Below, one piece after another: positions 17,199-26,150 of a stretch of 34,804 bases of DNA. Origin of the DNA: Bacillota bacterium (lineage in GTDB: Bacteria > Bacillota > Clostridia > Peptostreptococcales > Anaerovoracaceae); NCBI GenBank assembly GCA_025361765.1, contig JANYJS010000048.1:1-34804 (forward strand), in the 5' to 3' direction. Within the stretch, counting starts at the first letter, position 1. Each line of letters starts with the position of its first letter. The notes beneath the pieces are model-generated. The model did not search any database. It saw only the letters and a list, made by a program, of their open reading frames with translations, and was not told the DNA's origin. A program made the position numbers and the translations under genes.

Positions 17199-17555
17199 TT
17201 GAAATCGGTTCCGAAAATTAAAAAACGCATTGTCGTATCTCAAAAGCGGCAGATAACCATTCCGATTGAATTTTTCAATGCTGTTGGCATGGATAGAGAA
17301 GTTGAATGCTATCTTCAGGATGAGACCATTGTGATACGTCCAGTCTCCGCGGGCGAAGGCGAGTTTGATGAACAAATCCTAGAGGATCTTATAGATAAGG
17401 GGTTTTTAGGAGCGGAGCTGCTGGCTCAATTTAAAGTTATGCGCAGAAAAGTACGTCCTGCTGTGGAAAATTTGCTTTCTAAGGCTCAACTTGCAGCTGA
17501 AGGAAAAAGCACTTATTCAACTTATGAGGATGTATTTGGTCAGGAAGAAAAGTGA
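17199..17555 (+). CDS. AbrB/SpoVT-type antitoxin
   Basis: The core KKRIVVSQKRQITIPIEFFN with ECYLQDETIVIRP is a swapped-hairpin AbrB DNA-binding domain, as in MazE/VapB-like antitoxins. It is followed by a helical tail (FDEQILEDLIDKGF to STYEDVFGQEE) typical of a clostridial antitoxin group paired with RelE-type toxins. The open frame extends back to 17052, but that part covers the hairpin at 17101-17152 and looks non-coding. TTG 17199 (LKSVPKIKKR) fits the family start, although no ribosome site is seen. The native 5' end may be lost. The stop overlaps the ATG of the toxin remnant (TGATG). Confidence 0.75.
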   Translation: MKSVPKIKKRIVVSQKRQITIPIEFFNAVGMDREVECYLQDETIVIRPVSAGEGEFDEQILEDLIDKGFLGAELLAQFKVMRRKVRPAVENLLSKAQLAAEGKSTYSTYEDVFGQEEK

Positions 17556-17620
17556 TGTACAGGCTAATTATAATGCCCCAAGCAGCAAAATTTAAGCCTA
17601 AACCCCCAGCAAATTACTGA
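17555..17620 (+). pseudogene. RelE-type toxin, only first codons left
   Basis: The ATG overlaps the AbrB stop (TGATG), as in intact modules, and begins MYRLIIMPQAAKF, the usual opening of a RelE/ParE-fold toxin. After these 13 residues the text becomes proline and lysine codons and stops at 17620. The rest of the roughly 90-aa toxin is gone, and its place is taken by the 3' end of the convergent membrane-protein gene. The antitoxin is therefore an orphan. Confidence 0.6.
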
Positions 17621-17894
17621 TAAACAGGGTAAAAGAAAAGAAACCAAGAAGTATGGAAAGATATGCCAGAACAGAGCGTTCGCCTTTGTTCAGAACCGCA
17701 AAAGCCCCGGTAAAAAAGGCAATGACAGAGGAGATGACGGCCACTGCGCCCAATATATTGATTATAAAGCCGGAGGTTAAGATAGACAGCTTTATTGAGA
17801 AAATATAGTAGAGGGTAATCAGTAAGAGAAAAAAGAGGTTTAAGGCAATAGACCGCTTTCCTAAGCGTGAGGTGGGCAAAAAACTGATTTTCAT
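17598..17894 (-). CDS. small membrane protein, three TM helices
   Basis: This 98-aa protein (from the second ATG at 17894, which has an AAAGGGA site about 9 nt upstream; an earlier ATG at 17912 lacks one) has a short basic N-terminus MKISFLPTSRLGKRS. Three hydrophobic helices follow (about 15-35, 42-62 and 76-96 in this numbering). The family is unrecognised; it resembles DUF-type small inner-membrane proteins. It lies 63 nt downstream of the ABC ATPase on the same strand and may be the last gene of that operon. Confidence 0.75.
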   Translation of the reverse strand: MKISFLPTSRLGKRSIALNLFFLLLITLYYIFSIKLSILTSGFIINILGAVAVISSVIAFFTGAFAVLNKGERSVLAYLSILLGFFSFTLFISNLLGV

Positions 17895-17957
17895 CGTATG
17901 AATCCCTTTCATTTGAGCTTTATCGCTATAATCATAGCATTTGATTTAAGTGTCCGT

Positions 17958-18722
17958 CTAGATTTTTGAGCCATAGCAATATTTGCAGTTTTTAGGGGCC
18001 AACTCATTCCAGAGCGCCTCTTTTTCTTTGCTCGCAGTTTGGTAATCCTTTTGGATTTTGCCGTCCAGCATTTCAATCACTCTGTCAGATTTCTCGGCGA
18101 TATGCCTGTCGTGGGTGACAATGAGAAATGCGGTGCCCATCATTTTGTTGATGTCGCGAAGCAAGGCATAGGCTTGCTCGGTGGCCTCTGAATCAAGATT
18201 GCCCGTGGGCTCGTCAGCTAAAATGAGGTCCGGCTCGTTGATTAGGGCCCTTGCGATGGAGACTCTCTGCTGCTGGCCGCCAGAAAGATTATTGGCCGGG
18301 TTGTTCATACGCTCGCCGAGACCTACAGTATTAAGAAGCTCGATTGCCCTCTCTTTTTTCTTCACGTCGGCCTTGCCACTTTCAATCCACGAAGGAATCA
18401 GCACGTTTTCAAGGGCGGTGAACTCAGGCAGAAGATGGTGAGCCTGAAAAACAAAGCCGATACTCTTATTGCGAAACAGAGCCAGTTCATCTTCGGTCAT
18501 CTTATTGATCTCTAAGCCATTGAAAAAAAGCTGGCCCTCTGTGGGCTTGTCCAGCGTGCCAAGAATGCTCAAAAGCGTGCTTTTGCCGCAGCCAGAAGGG
18601 CCGATGAGGCTTGCGAATTCGCCACGTTTCAAAATAATATCGATGCCAAAGAGGGCTCTTGTCTTTTGAACTGTGCCATAATCCTTGATTAGGCCTGTGC
18701 CTTGAAGTAGGATGTTATCCAT
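17958..18722 (-). CDS. ABC transporter ATP-binding protein (MacB/LolD type)
   Basis: This ATPase subunit energises the neighbouring FtsX-type permease. The 254-aa protein has Walker A GPSGCGKST (41-49), Q-loop FQAHHLLPE, signature NLSGGQQQRVSIARAL, Walker B LILADEPTGNLDSE and the H-loop VTHDRH. This matches the LolD/MacB/FtsE-like group (MacB-type ATPase domain as a separate chain). The C-terminal extension ends CKYCYG, a CxxC-like pair not needed for ATPase activity. It could bind metal, but this is speculative. The start overlaps the permease stop by 8 nt. Confidence 0.93.
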   Translation of the reverse strand: MDNILLQGTGLIKDYGTVQKTRALFGIDIILKRGEFASLIGPSGCGKSTLLSILGTLDKPTEGQLFFNGLEINKMTEDELALFRNKSIGFVFQAHHLLPEFTALENVLIPSWIESGKADVKKKERAIELLNTVGLGERMNNPANNLSGGQQQRVSIARALINEPDLILADEPTGNLDSEATEQAYALLRDINKMMGTAFLIVTHDRHIAEKSDRVIEMLDGKIQKDYQTASKEKEALWNELAPKNCKYCYGSKI

Positions 18723-19911
18723 TGTTGATCGCCTCCATTGGGTTCAGTTCTGAAGAATTTCGGGCAGGAATCAACGCCGAAATCGTGCCGGCTGCCACTG
18801 AAATAAATACAATGAGCAGGACGCTTTTTGGGTCGACAGTGAGGGCGAAAGTCGTGTTGGCGCTGCCGAAGCCTGCCAGGAGCAGAACTCCAAGGCCGCT
18901 GCCGGCGATGGCGCCAAGCAGTCCCAGAATGAAGCCTTCATAGATAAAAATCCGGGCTGCACTTTTTTTAGTGGCTCCCATGGCTTTCAAAATGCCGATC
19001 TGTTTGGATTTTTGAACCACGGAAACAGCCAGAACGCTGGCGATCCCAAAGGTGACAGCTATAATGACGAATAATTGTATCGTATATGATGAACTGCTTT
19101 GACTCGTTAGAGCAATCAGCAGTTGTCCGTTTTGCTCTTTCCAGTTTTTAATGCTGACACCGGGGACTGTTTTTAAAAGACTTGCTGAGATGGCGTCCGC
19201 TGCAAAAGGATCCTTGACCTGAATTTCCAGGGCGGTGATGCCACTTGCAGTACCGTAGAGTTTTTGGGCACGTGCCAGATCCATGATGACGAGTGATGAA
19301 TTGCTGCTTTCATTTTGAAGATCAAAAATGCCACCGACGATCATATGGGCGGTACTGCCGTTTGGCAGGAGAAGATTAAGCCCGCTATTCACAGCAATTC
19401 CAAGATCCTTAGCGAGAGAAGTACCGATAAAAATGGTATTCCCCTCAAGGACGGGATTGCCGGACGTCAGTCTTTTTGTAATATTATAAATCAGATCACC
19501 CTTATCCAGCTGAATGCCCTTAACCTGGACAGGCACCGTCTTGCCGCTGCTCCTAATGATGGCTGTGCCTTGAAGAGCAGGAGAAACAACGGTGACGTCC
19601 TTTGTAGCAGCAATAGTTTCTGCTGCCGGCTGCCAGTTTTCAAGATTGCGCACAAGAGAGGGATAATTTCCCCGGATTGTATCGATGGGACTCGCATTGA
19701 GCATGAGACTGATGTCATCATCCTGGCGGGTGACAACGATTTGGGGACTGTTTCCGATGGTCCGGTCAATAAGGCTGACTTGAAGGCTGGTGATTAAATT
19801 GCCAAGAAAAATCTGAACGGCAACGCCAAGAGCAATACCAAAAAGAATGAAAATCGTCTGGCTTTTGCCTTTGATCAGGAATCTCAGCGCTATTTTAAGT
19901 TCATAGGACAA
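18715..19911 (-). CDS. FtsX/MacB-like ABC permease
   Basis: This 398-aa membrane permease has one N-terminal helix (about 15-35), a large extracellular MacB-PCD-like domain (about 40-270, with TKDVTVVSPALQGTAIIRS) and three C-terminal helices. The FtsX signature region is VVQKSKQIGILKAMGATKKS, and it ends ALIPARNSSELNPMEAINNG, a classic ending for this family. Such permeases transmit ATP-driven movement to outside substrates such as peptides, lipoproteins or antibiotics. The substrate here is unknown. It is co-transcribed with the upstream adaptor gene (23-nt gap) and the downstream ATPase. Confidence 0.93.
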   Translation of the reverse strand: MSYELKIALRFLIKGKSQTIFILFGIALGVAVQIFLGNLITSLQVSLIDRTIGNSPQIVVTRQDDDISLMLNASPIDTIRGNYPSLVRNLENWQPAAETIAATKDVTVVSPALQGTAIIRSSGKTVPVQVKGIQLDKGDLIYNITKRLTSGNPVLEGNTIFIGTSLAKDLGIAVNSGLNLLLPNGSTAHMIVGGIFDLQNESSNSSLVIMDLARAQKLYGTASGITALEIQVKDPFAADAISASLLKTVPGVSIKNWKEQNGQLLIALTSQSSSSYTIQLFVIIAVTFGIASVLAVSVVQKSKQIGILKAMGATKKSAARIFIYEGFILGLLGAIAGSGLGVLLLAGFGSANTTFALTVDPKSVLLIVFISVAAGTISALIPARNSSELNPMEAINNG

Positions 19912-19934
19912 TGGATATCAGCTCCTTCGATTTA

Positions 19935-21122
19935 TTATATGGACACAGTGCCCCCATCTTTTAGTGCAGGCGTTGGGCTGACTATGATGTCGCCCTCGGC
20001 AAGGCCTGATTTTATCAATAGGGTCTGAGTGAGCGCGGGGCCGGTGACCACAGGGGTTTTCGAGACTTTCCCGCCGACATATTTCCACACGTAAAACGAG
20101 CCGTCAGCATCCTTAACCAGATATGACTGGGGAATGCTGATTACAGAGGGCTGAGTGTCAAGAGTAATGTCGATATTAACGGTAAGACCAGCGGCTTTAT
20201 CCGGGAAATCTTTGGCTAAAGCTATTCTGACGCCAAAGGTTCCAGTAGATTCATCAATTTTTGCGGAAACAGAGGATACACTGCCGCTATATTTGGCGCC
20301 TTCCCCTACTGAAATATCTGCTTTCATACCAACTTTAACATAAGCAAAATAGCGTTCATCAAGCTCTGTTGTGACATAAAAATCATCTAAGGAAGCCGTG
20401 AAAGCCAGAGTCTGACCAGGCTGGACATATGAGCCGGCTTCGATAAGTTTTTTAATCAGCACACCGTCTTGACCCGCTTTGATCTGATATTTGCCTGCAT
20501 CGGCTACGGCCTGGTCATAGGCGGCCTTGGCCGAGTTCAATTGAGCCAGGGATTGACTGCGTAGTGAACCATTCCCCGAAAAAGACTCGAAATTATGAAG
20601 GGCAACGTCGTAAAGACTGAGAGCAGCCTGATACCTGCTCTCCGCATCAAGGAAATCATTTTGGGAAATCGCGCCTTCCTGATATAAGGTCACTGAATCG
20701 TTATAAAGATCAGTAGCTGCCGTCTTTTCGGCTTCTGCTTGAGCCAGCTTTTGTTTGGCTTCGGGAAGCTGGGCTGAAGTCAGGTCTGCGTATTGTGCCT
20801 TGGCGGTCTGATAACCGGCAAGCCTTTCAGTGACGTTGAAGCCAGCATCTTTATTATCGATGACGAATAGGATGTCATTTTTTGAAACCGCTGCACCCTC
20901 GCTTGCGTCTGCTTTGAGCACATTGCCGCTGACCTCAGATTTAAGCTCCGTTTCAAGGGCTGGCACCAGCTTTCCGACAGCTAAAATATTCTGGGAATAA
21001 GGCCCCGTAGCTATCTTTAGGGAGTCTGCCTTTCCACCTTTTCCATTCATGATCATTACGATAACAACTATGGCAAGGACAAGAACACCAGCACCAATAA
21101 ATACTTTTTTACGAACCGCCAT
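19935..21122 (-). CDS. HlyD/RND-type periplasmic-adaptor-like protein
   Basis: This membrane-fusion (adaptor) subunit of a MacA-like exporter is single-pass and extracellular in Gram-positives. The start chosen is ATG 21122 (MAVRKKVFIGAG), preceded by GGGGTGA. ATG 21158 overlaps the TPR stop and is the alternative, giving 407 aa. A membrane anchor (residues 5-23) is followed by the biotinyl-lipoyl half-motif (VSGNVLKADASEGAAVSKND), a helical hairpin with alanine-rich coiled coil (about 100-200), the second lipoyl half (AGQDGVLIKKLIEAGSYVQP) and beta-barrel domains. It sits between the TPR gene and the permease in one operon. Confidence 0.92.
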   Translation of the reverse strand: MAVRKKVFIGAGVLVLAIVVIVMIMNGKGGKADSLKIATGPYSQNILAVGKLVPALETELKSEVSGNVLKADASEGAAVSKNDILFVIDNKDAGFNVTERLAGYQTAKAQYADLTSAQLPEAKQKLAQAEAEKTAATDLYNDSVTLYQEGAISQNDFLDAESRYQAALSLYDVALHNFESFSGNGSLRSQSLAQLNSAKAAYDQAVADAGKYQIKAGQDGVLIKKLIEAGSYVQPGQTLAFTASLDDFYVTTELDERYFAYVKVGMKADISVGEGAKYSGSVSSVSAKIDESTGTFGVRIALAKDFPDKAAGLTVNIDITLDTQPSVISIPQSYLVKDADGSFYVWKYVGGKVSKTPVVTGPALTQTLLIKSGLAEGDIIVSPTPALKDGGTVSI

Positions 21123-21154
21123 AAAATCACCCCGAATCTTTCTAAAATCATATT

Positions 21155-21946
21155 TCATAAAATTACCGATTTAAGTGCATTCAACTCATCCATGGCAAGT
21201 GCCCTAAGCTGATTATTCTTTGGTGCTGTTGCCACAAGCAGCTCAAGGCTCTTTAGGGCCTCATCTATCATTCCAAATTTCGACAGCAGTTTTGCTCTAT
21301 AAAATAGGCTGTCTGCATCATGTGGATTAATCTTCAGAGCCTCATCGTAATCTGCCAAGGCAGCTTGATCTTCACCAAGCTTCTCGAGAACTTTGCCCCT
21401 GTGCGTGTAAGAACAGGCGAATCCTTTTCTGACCTCAATTGCTTTGGAGAAATCATAAAGTGCCGCAGCATAATCGCCGAGCCTGTAATGGACCAGTCCA
21501 AGATTGTTATAGGCGCCGCCATAAAGAGGATCTAGGGCTACGGCTTCAGATAAGTCGGAAGCGGCCTCATCAAGCTTTGCAAGGGCGGCCTGGGCCAGGC
21601 CGCGGTTATAAAAATAAATGGCATTCGTTGGGGCCTCTGATAAAGCGGCGGCCTCTGATAAAGCGGCAGTAAAGTCAACAATAGCATCATCAAACCTGCC
21701 GAGGGAAGACAGAACCTCGCCTCGCAGATTCAAAGCCACGGAATCAGCTGCTTTAAGCTTGATTGCAGAATTGCAGTCGGAAAGAGCTTCATAAAACTGA
21801 GCCCCTTCATCAAAAAGCATAGCCCTTAATAGATAAGGTTTTGGATTTTCAGGTTCTTCAAGGATGGCTAATGCATATTCGGAAATCGCATCCTGATAAC
21901 GCTCATCGTTTTCGTAAATCATAGCCTGTTTAAGATGATTAGCCAT
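21155..21946 (-). CDS. TPR-repeat protein
   Basis: This 263-aa protein is built almost wholly of tetratricopeptide repeats (about seven), for example AYNNLGLVHYRLGDYAAALYD and ACSYTHRGKVLEKLGEDQAA. It has no signal peptide and is probably a cytoplasmic scaffold. It is the first gene of the exporter operon, with TGGAGG before the ATG, and its stop overlaps an ATG of the adaptor. Coordinates 21632-21667 hold a tandem 18-bp duplication coding ALSEAA twice, a sign of recent slippage in an inter-repeat loop. Its role beside a MacAB-like pump is unclear. Confidence 0.88.
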   Translation of the reverse strand: MANHLKQAMIYENDERYQDAISEYALAILEEPENPKPYLLRAMLFDEGAQFYEALSDCNSAIKLKAADSVALNLRGEVLSSLGRFDDAIVDFTAALSEAAALSEAPTNAIYFYNRGLAQAALAKLDEAASDLSEAVALDPLYGGAYNNLGLVHYRLGDYAAALYDFSKAIEVRKGFACSYTHRGKVLEKLGEDQAALADYDEALKINPHDADSLFYRAKLLSKFGMIDEALKSLELLVATAPKNNQLRALAMDELNALKSVIL

Positions 21947-21979
21947 ATATCCTCCAGTATTTGTAATTGAATACAGTAT

Positions 21980-22007
21980 ATTATCCGTAACTTATAGTTT
22001 TTAACAA
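21980..22007 (-). promoter_or_regulatory. promoter of the TPR-exporter operon
   Basis: On the minus strand TTGTTA (22002-22007) and GATAAT (21980-21985) are separated by 16 nt. They lie 33 nt upstream of the TPR start, which has a good ribosome site. No operator is evident. Confidence 0.5.
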
Positions 22008-22101
22008 TTAATTTTCAATTAAGTGATGACAAATTCGAAAATTGGAATCATAATAGACTTATGTGCAAAAAATATATTGTATACAAGAAGGAGGTCACGT
22101 C

Positions 22102-22464
22102 ATGAACTTTTGCTGGTGCACCATAGCTACCCAGGATATGGAACGTTCAATCAAATTTTATACCGAAACTGTAGGTTTGGCAATCACTTCATGCTTCAGT
22201 CCGCGACCTGGTATGGAAATTGTTTTTTTAGATGATCAGAAGGGTAATCAAATAGAGCTTATCAAATTAGCAGATAGACCCGCGCCTCTATCCCGCGAAG
22301 GGCTGACCATTGGTTTTGAAGTGACTTCTTTAGATGACACTTTGGCCCTGGTCGCGCTAAAAGGGATTCCGGTCACAGAAGGACCATATATAACACCGAA
22401 GGTGAAATACTTTTTCGTCAAAGATCCTGACGGGGTAGGCGTTCAATTTGTGGAAAAGCTGTAA
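22102..22464 (+). CDS. VOC (glyoxalase/dioxygenase-fold) protein
   Basis: This 120-aa protein of the vicinal-oxygen-chelate fold starts at ATG 22102 behind an AAGGAGGT site. An open frame from 22063 includes the ribosome site and is not the start. It has the two beta-alpha-beta-beta-beta halves: TIATQDMERSIKFYTETVGL ... GNQIELI and GFEVTSLDDTLALVALKG ... KDPDGVGVQFVEKL. The first metal-binding histidine of glyoxalase I is not present at the expected N-terminal place (CWCTIA), so lactoylglutathione lyase activity is doubtful. The substrate is unknown. It lies 12 nt before recX. Confidence 0.88.
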   Translation: MNFCWCTIATQDMERSIKFYTETVGLAITSCFSPRPGMEIVFLDDQKGNQIELIKLADRPAPLSREGLTIGFEVTSLDDTLALVALKGIPVTEGPYITPKVKYFFVKDPDGVGVQFVEKL

Positions 22465-22476
22465 AGCGAGAAGACT

Positions 22477-22992
22477 ATGAAGACTTATAATACTTTTAAT
22501 AAAAAGGATAAGAAGCCCAAAGAGCCTGCAAAGGCTCTGGATTTTGCCCTGCATTTTTTGGCGGCTAGAAAGAGAAGCGAAAAAGAGATCGTCACCAAGA
22601 TGCGGCAAAATGAGTATGGCGACGAAGAGATCGAGGAAACCTTGATTAAGCTACGTGAGTTTGGCTATATTGATGATAGGGACTTCGCACAAAGCCTGAT
22701 TAATGATCAGAGAAGCTTTAAAAAAGCTGGGAAAAGAGTACTGGTCCAGGAGCTTAGAGCTAAAGGTGTCGGCAGCGAGCTTATTGAGGAGATGATTAGC
22801 CTCAATGCCACAGATGAAAGCGAATTTGACAATGCCTTGGCTTTGGCTAATAGAAAGCTGGAAAACTTATCAGGAGAGGACCAAAGATCAATCAAGAATA
22901 AACTATACCAATTTCTATTAAGAAAAGGGTATTCATCTAATATTATTGCGAGAGTGCTGAGGCAGCTTGCACTGGGAGGTAGCGAAGAATGA
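22477..22992 (+). CDS. recX: regulatory protein RecX
   Basis: RecX binds RecA filaments and limits recombination. This 171-aa protein has the three-helix RecX repeats: [19 protein letters not shown], then [20 protein letters not shown] and [20 protein letters not shown], and a final repeat with [19 protein letters not shown]. These are diagnostic of the family. The N-terminal 18 residues are lysine-rich. No recA or LexA box is adjacent. The stop overlaps the pflB start by 4 nt (ATGA), an unexpected operon partner. Confidence 0.92.
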   Translation: MKTYNTFNKKDKKPKEPAKALDFALHFLAARKRSEKEIVTKMRQNEYGDEEIEETLIKLREFGYIDDRDFAQSLINDQRSFKKAGKRVLVQELRAKGVGSELIEEMISLNATDESEFDNALALANRKLENLSGEDQRSIKNKLYQFLLRKGYSSNIIARVLRQLALGGSEE

Positions 22993-25214
22993 GAACAGAA
23001 TGGAAAGGATTTAAAGAAGGAAAGTGGACTACGGAGGTAGACGTCAGGGATTTTATCAACCTGAATTATCTGCCTTACGAAGGCAGTGAGAATTTTCTTG
23101 AAGGAGCGACAAAGAAGACCCAGCGCCTGTTTGGGATTGTTCAGGAGCTCCAAAGACAAGAGATTAAAAAAGGTATTCTAGGCATAGATATCAACCACAT
23201 GTCGGGAATCGACAATTTTGATCCCGGATACATCGACCATGCCAACGAAATTATCGTCGGCCTTCAAACAGACGCCCCTTTTAAGCGCATCATCAATCCC
23301 TATGGCGGGATTCGCATGGTTGAAAGCGCCATGCATGCCTATGGGCACGACGTGCCAAATAACCTGATCAAGATATTTTCCGAATATACAAAAACCCACA
23401 ATCAAGGTGTCTTCGACGCCTATACTGATGAAATGAAGGTCGCAAGAAGCGTGGGGCTGCTGACTGGGCTGCCGGACGCCTACGGCCGCGGAAGAATCGT
23501 TGGAGATTATAGAAGAATACCGCTCTACGGAGTGGATTTTCTGATTAAAGAAAAAGAAGAAGATTTCAAAACTGTTAAAAACGACAGACTGGAAGATACC
23601 ATTAAGCTTAGAGAGGAAGTATCCACGCAAATCCGTGCGCTTAAGCAGATGAAAAATATGGCCCACAAATATGGCTTTGATATTTCCATTCCTGCCAAGG
23701 ATGCAAAGGAGGCTGTTCAATTCCTATATTTCGGTTATTTGGCAGCCATCAAACAAAACAATGGCGCCGCCATGTCCCTTGGCAGAGACACCACATTTCT
23801 TGACATCTATTTTGAAAGAGACATCCAAAACGGGATTCTCTCAGAATTAGAGGCCCAGGAGATCATAGACCAGTTCGTCATCAAACTCAGGATGGTCAGG
23901 CATCTTCGCACCTCGGACTACAATGAACTATTTGCAGGAGATCCTGCTTGGGTCACAGAGGTCATTGGCGGAATGGCCGAAGACGGCAGAACCATGGTCA
24001 CCAAGACCTCCTACCGTTTCATCAACACACTGACCAACTTGTCTGCTGGGCCGGAACCCAATATCACCATATTGTGGTCGGAAAGCATGCCGGAGGATTT
24101 TAAGAAATATTGCGCCAGAATATCCATAGAGACCTCATCCATTCAGTATGAGAACGACGACATTATGAGACCCTTGTATGGCGATGATTACTGTATCGCC
24201 TGCTGCATCTCCGCTATGCGTGAAGGCAAGGAAATGCAGCTCTTCGGCGCCAGGTGCAATCTGGCCAAATCCCTGCTCTTTGCCATCAATGGTGGAGTGG
24301 ACGAAATTAAAAAAATCAAGGTTATTGATGGCATCGAACCAGACCTTTCCGAGATTTTAGATTATGACAAAGTGATGGAGAATTTTGATAAAATCATGGA
24401 AAAGGTGGCAGAGATTTACGTCGGCGCCATGAATGTCATTCATTTCATGCACGATCGCTACGCCTATGAATCGGCTATGATGGCCCTTCATGATACGGTG
24501 ATTGGCAGATATATGGCTTTCGGAGTGGCGGGACTTTCCATCGTGGCAGACTCCCTCAGCGCCATCAAGTATGCCAAGGTTCGCCCTATCAGAGTGAACG
24601 GCATCGCTGTTGATTTTGAGATAGAAGGTGATTACCCACAGTTCGGCAATGACGATGACCGAGTTGATTTGATTGCTGAAGAGGTGGTTGAGAAATTCAT
24701 CAAGGCATTGAGAAAAACCCCTGCCTATCGTGGAGCCAAGCATACCTTGTCCGTTCTGACCATCACATCCAATGTGGTTTACGGCAAAAAAACGGGATCG
24801 ACGCCGGACGGCAGAAAAGCCGGTGAGCCTTTTGCTCCAGGGGCAAATCCCCTTCACGGCAGGGACAAGAATGGCTTGCTGGCGTCCCTGAATTCCGTGG
24901 CCAAACTAAAATATGAGGGCGTCTGTGAGGACGGAATATCCAACACCTTCACCATCGTGCCCAATGCCATCGGCAAGGTTGAGAGACATCGCATAGAAAA
25001 TCTCGTCTCGATTCTATCCGGCTATTTTAGTCAGGGTGGACACCATTTGAACGTCAACGTTATGGACAGGGAGACTTTGCTTGATGCAGTCGAACATCCG
25101 GAAAACTATCCGACTTTGACGGTTCGCGTATCGGGATATGCGGTCAATTTCAACAGATTGACCAGAGAGCAGCAAATGGAAATCATACATCGCTCTTTCC
25201 ATGAAAGAATTTAA
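22989..25214 (+). CDS. pflB: formate C-acetyltransferase (pyruvate formate-lyase)
   Basis: This glycyl-radical enzyme converts pyruvate and CoA to acetyl-CoA and formate in anaerobic fermentation. The 741 aa (E. coli: 760) include the catalytic cysteine pair in CIACCISAM (C405, C406) and the radical glycine in RVSGYAVNF (G716), followed by the usual C-terminal [20 protein letters not shown]-type PFL N-terminal features such as WKGFKEGKW are present, so it is a true PFL rather than a diol dehydratase relative. It is translationally coupled to recX (4-nt overlap) and directly followed by its activase. Confidence 0.96.
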   Translation: MRTEWKGFKEGKWTTEVDVRDFINLNYLPYEGSENFLEGATKKTQRLFGIVQELQRQEIKKGILGIDINHMSGIDNFDPGYIDHANEIIVGLQTDAPFKRIINPYGGIRMVESAMHAYGHDVPNNLIKIFSEYTKTHNQGVFDAYTDEMKVARSVGLLTGLPDAYGRGRIVGDYRRIPLYGVDFLIKEKEEDFKTVKNDRLEDTIKLREEVSTQIRALKQMKNMAHKYGFDISIPAKDAKEAVQFLYFGYLAAIKQNNGAAMSLGRDTTFLDIYFERDIQNGILSELEAQEIIDQFVIKLRMVRHLRTSDYNELFAGDPAWVTEVIGGMAEDGRTMVTKTSYRFINTLTNLSAGPEPNITILWSESMPEDFKKYCARISIETSSIQYENDDIMRPLYGDDYCIACCISAMREGKEMQLFGARCNLAKSLLFAINGGVDEIKKIKVIDGIEPDLSEILDYDKVMENFDKIMEKVAEIYVGAMNVIHFMHDRYAYESAMMALHDTVIGRYMAFGVAGLSIVADSLSAIKYAKVRPIRVNGIAVDFEIEGDYPQFGNDDDRVDLIAEEVVEKFIKALRKTPAYRGAKHTLSVLTITSNVVYGKKTGSTPDGRKAGEPFAPGANPLHGRDKNGLLASLNSVAKLKYEGVCEDGISNTFTIVPNAIGKVERHRIENLVSILSGYFSQGGHHLNVNVMDRETLLDAVEHPENYPTLTVRVSGYAVNFNRLTREQQMEIIHRSFHERI

Positions 25215-25944
25215 CATGGGAAGAATCAGTACCATCGAAACTATGGGCGCCCTTGACGGCCCTGGCATCAGAACCATCGTGTTCTTTCAGGGCTGCCGCC
25301 TTCGCTGCTTATATTGCCATAACCCGGATATGTGGGACGACCAAGGCGGTTATGAAGCCTCTGCCGAAGAAATAGCCAAAACAGTTGCCCGCTATAAGCC
25401 CTATTATGGGGAAAAGGGCGGCGTGACCTTCTCCGGCGGCGAACCCCTTGTTCAGCCGGAATTTCTCCTAGAGTGTCTCAAGGCCTGCAAGGCCAAAGGT
25501 GTCCATACGACGCTGGACACCGCCGGCTATGGGTTCGGCGATTATGACGAGATTTTGGACAATACAGATTTGGTCATACTTGATATCAAACATGAGGAGC
25601 CAGCTGCTTATCAGCGAATCACAGGTTGCTCAATTGATGGCTATTTAGCATTCAAAGAGGCTGTCAATCGAAAGCATCAAGCCATCTGGCTTAAGCACGT
25701 GGTGGTTCCGGGACTGACCAATCAATCCGCCCACATCAAGGCCTTGAAAGATGAAATCTATTCATTCAATACGATTTCCAAGGTTGAACTGCTGCCCTAC
25801 CATACCATGGGGGTGACGAAATATGAAAAAATGGGCCTTTTCTATAAGCTTTCCGCCTACCCACAGATGGATCCTGACAAACTTAAAGAGCTTCAGGACA
25901 GCTTACTTCGCTGCGATATAAATGGGGGTTTAACGAAAAAATAA
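25201..25944 (+). CDS. pflA: pyruvate formate-lyase-activating enzyme
   Basis: This radical-SAM enzyme installs the glycyl radical on PflB. The 247-aa protein has the CX3CX2C cluster ligands (C32, C36, C39 in [13 protein letters not shown]) and the SAM-binding [11 protein letters not shown] motif. ATG 25201 overlaps the pflB stop. ATG 25216 (MGRISTIE), with a weak GAAAG upstream, is an equally good candidate and closer to the family start. No second ferredoxin domain is present, as expected for PFL-AE. Confidence 0.95.
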   Translation: MKEFNMGRISTIETMGALDGPGIRTIVFFQGCRLRCLYCHNPDMWDDQGGYEASAEEIAKTVARYKPYYGEKGGVTFSGGEPLVQPEFLLECLKACKAKGVHTTLDTAGYGFGDYDEILDNTDLVILDIKHEEPAAYQRITGCSIDGYLAFKEAVNRKHQAIWLKHVVVPGLTNQSAHIKALKDEIYSFNTISKVELLPYHTMGVTKYEKMGLFYKLSAYPQMDPDKLKELQDSLLRCDINGGLTKK

Positions 25945-25948
25945 CATG

Positions 25949-25965
25949 AAAATCGTGTCGATTTT
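25949..25965 (+). terminator. weak terminator-like hairpin after pflA
   Basis: AAAATCG and CGATTTT form a perfect 7-bp stem around TGT, five bases after the pflA stop. The T-run is only the four T of the stem, so termination efficiency is uncertain. The rest of the gap to 26088 is AT-rich with no gene. Confidence 0.4.
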
Positions 25966-26088
25966 AAACGCTTGAAAAAATGTTGTTTGATGATATGATG
26001 TGTATAGTAAACCCATTTCCTTATGTAGGAAGCTTAAAAATACTGAGTTTATATAGGTTTGTGGGCAAAAATATTTTTTAGAAATAAG

Positions 26089-26117
26089 TTGATTTTGTCT
26101 TCCGTATTGAATATAAT
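26089..26117 (+). promoter_or_regulatory. promoter of the repeat RNA
   Basis: TTGATT (26089-26094), a 17-nt spacer and a perfect TATAAT (26112-26117) lie just upstream of the tandem repeats. Transcription would start near 26124, giving a short leader, then both 52-nt repeats, then the hairpin at 26263-26291. Confidence 0.8.
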
Positions 26118-26150
26118 GTAGACACAGATAACACATCTGCATCACTAGAA

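Noticed and set aside
22063-22101. upstream start of the VOC gene
   Set aside because: The stretch contains the AAGGAGGT site, so the ATG at 22102 is the start.
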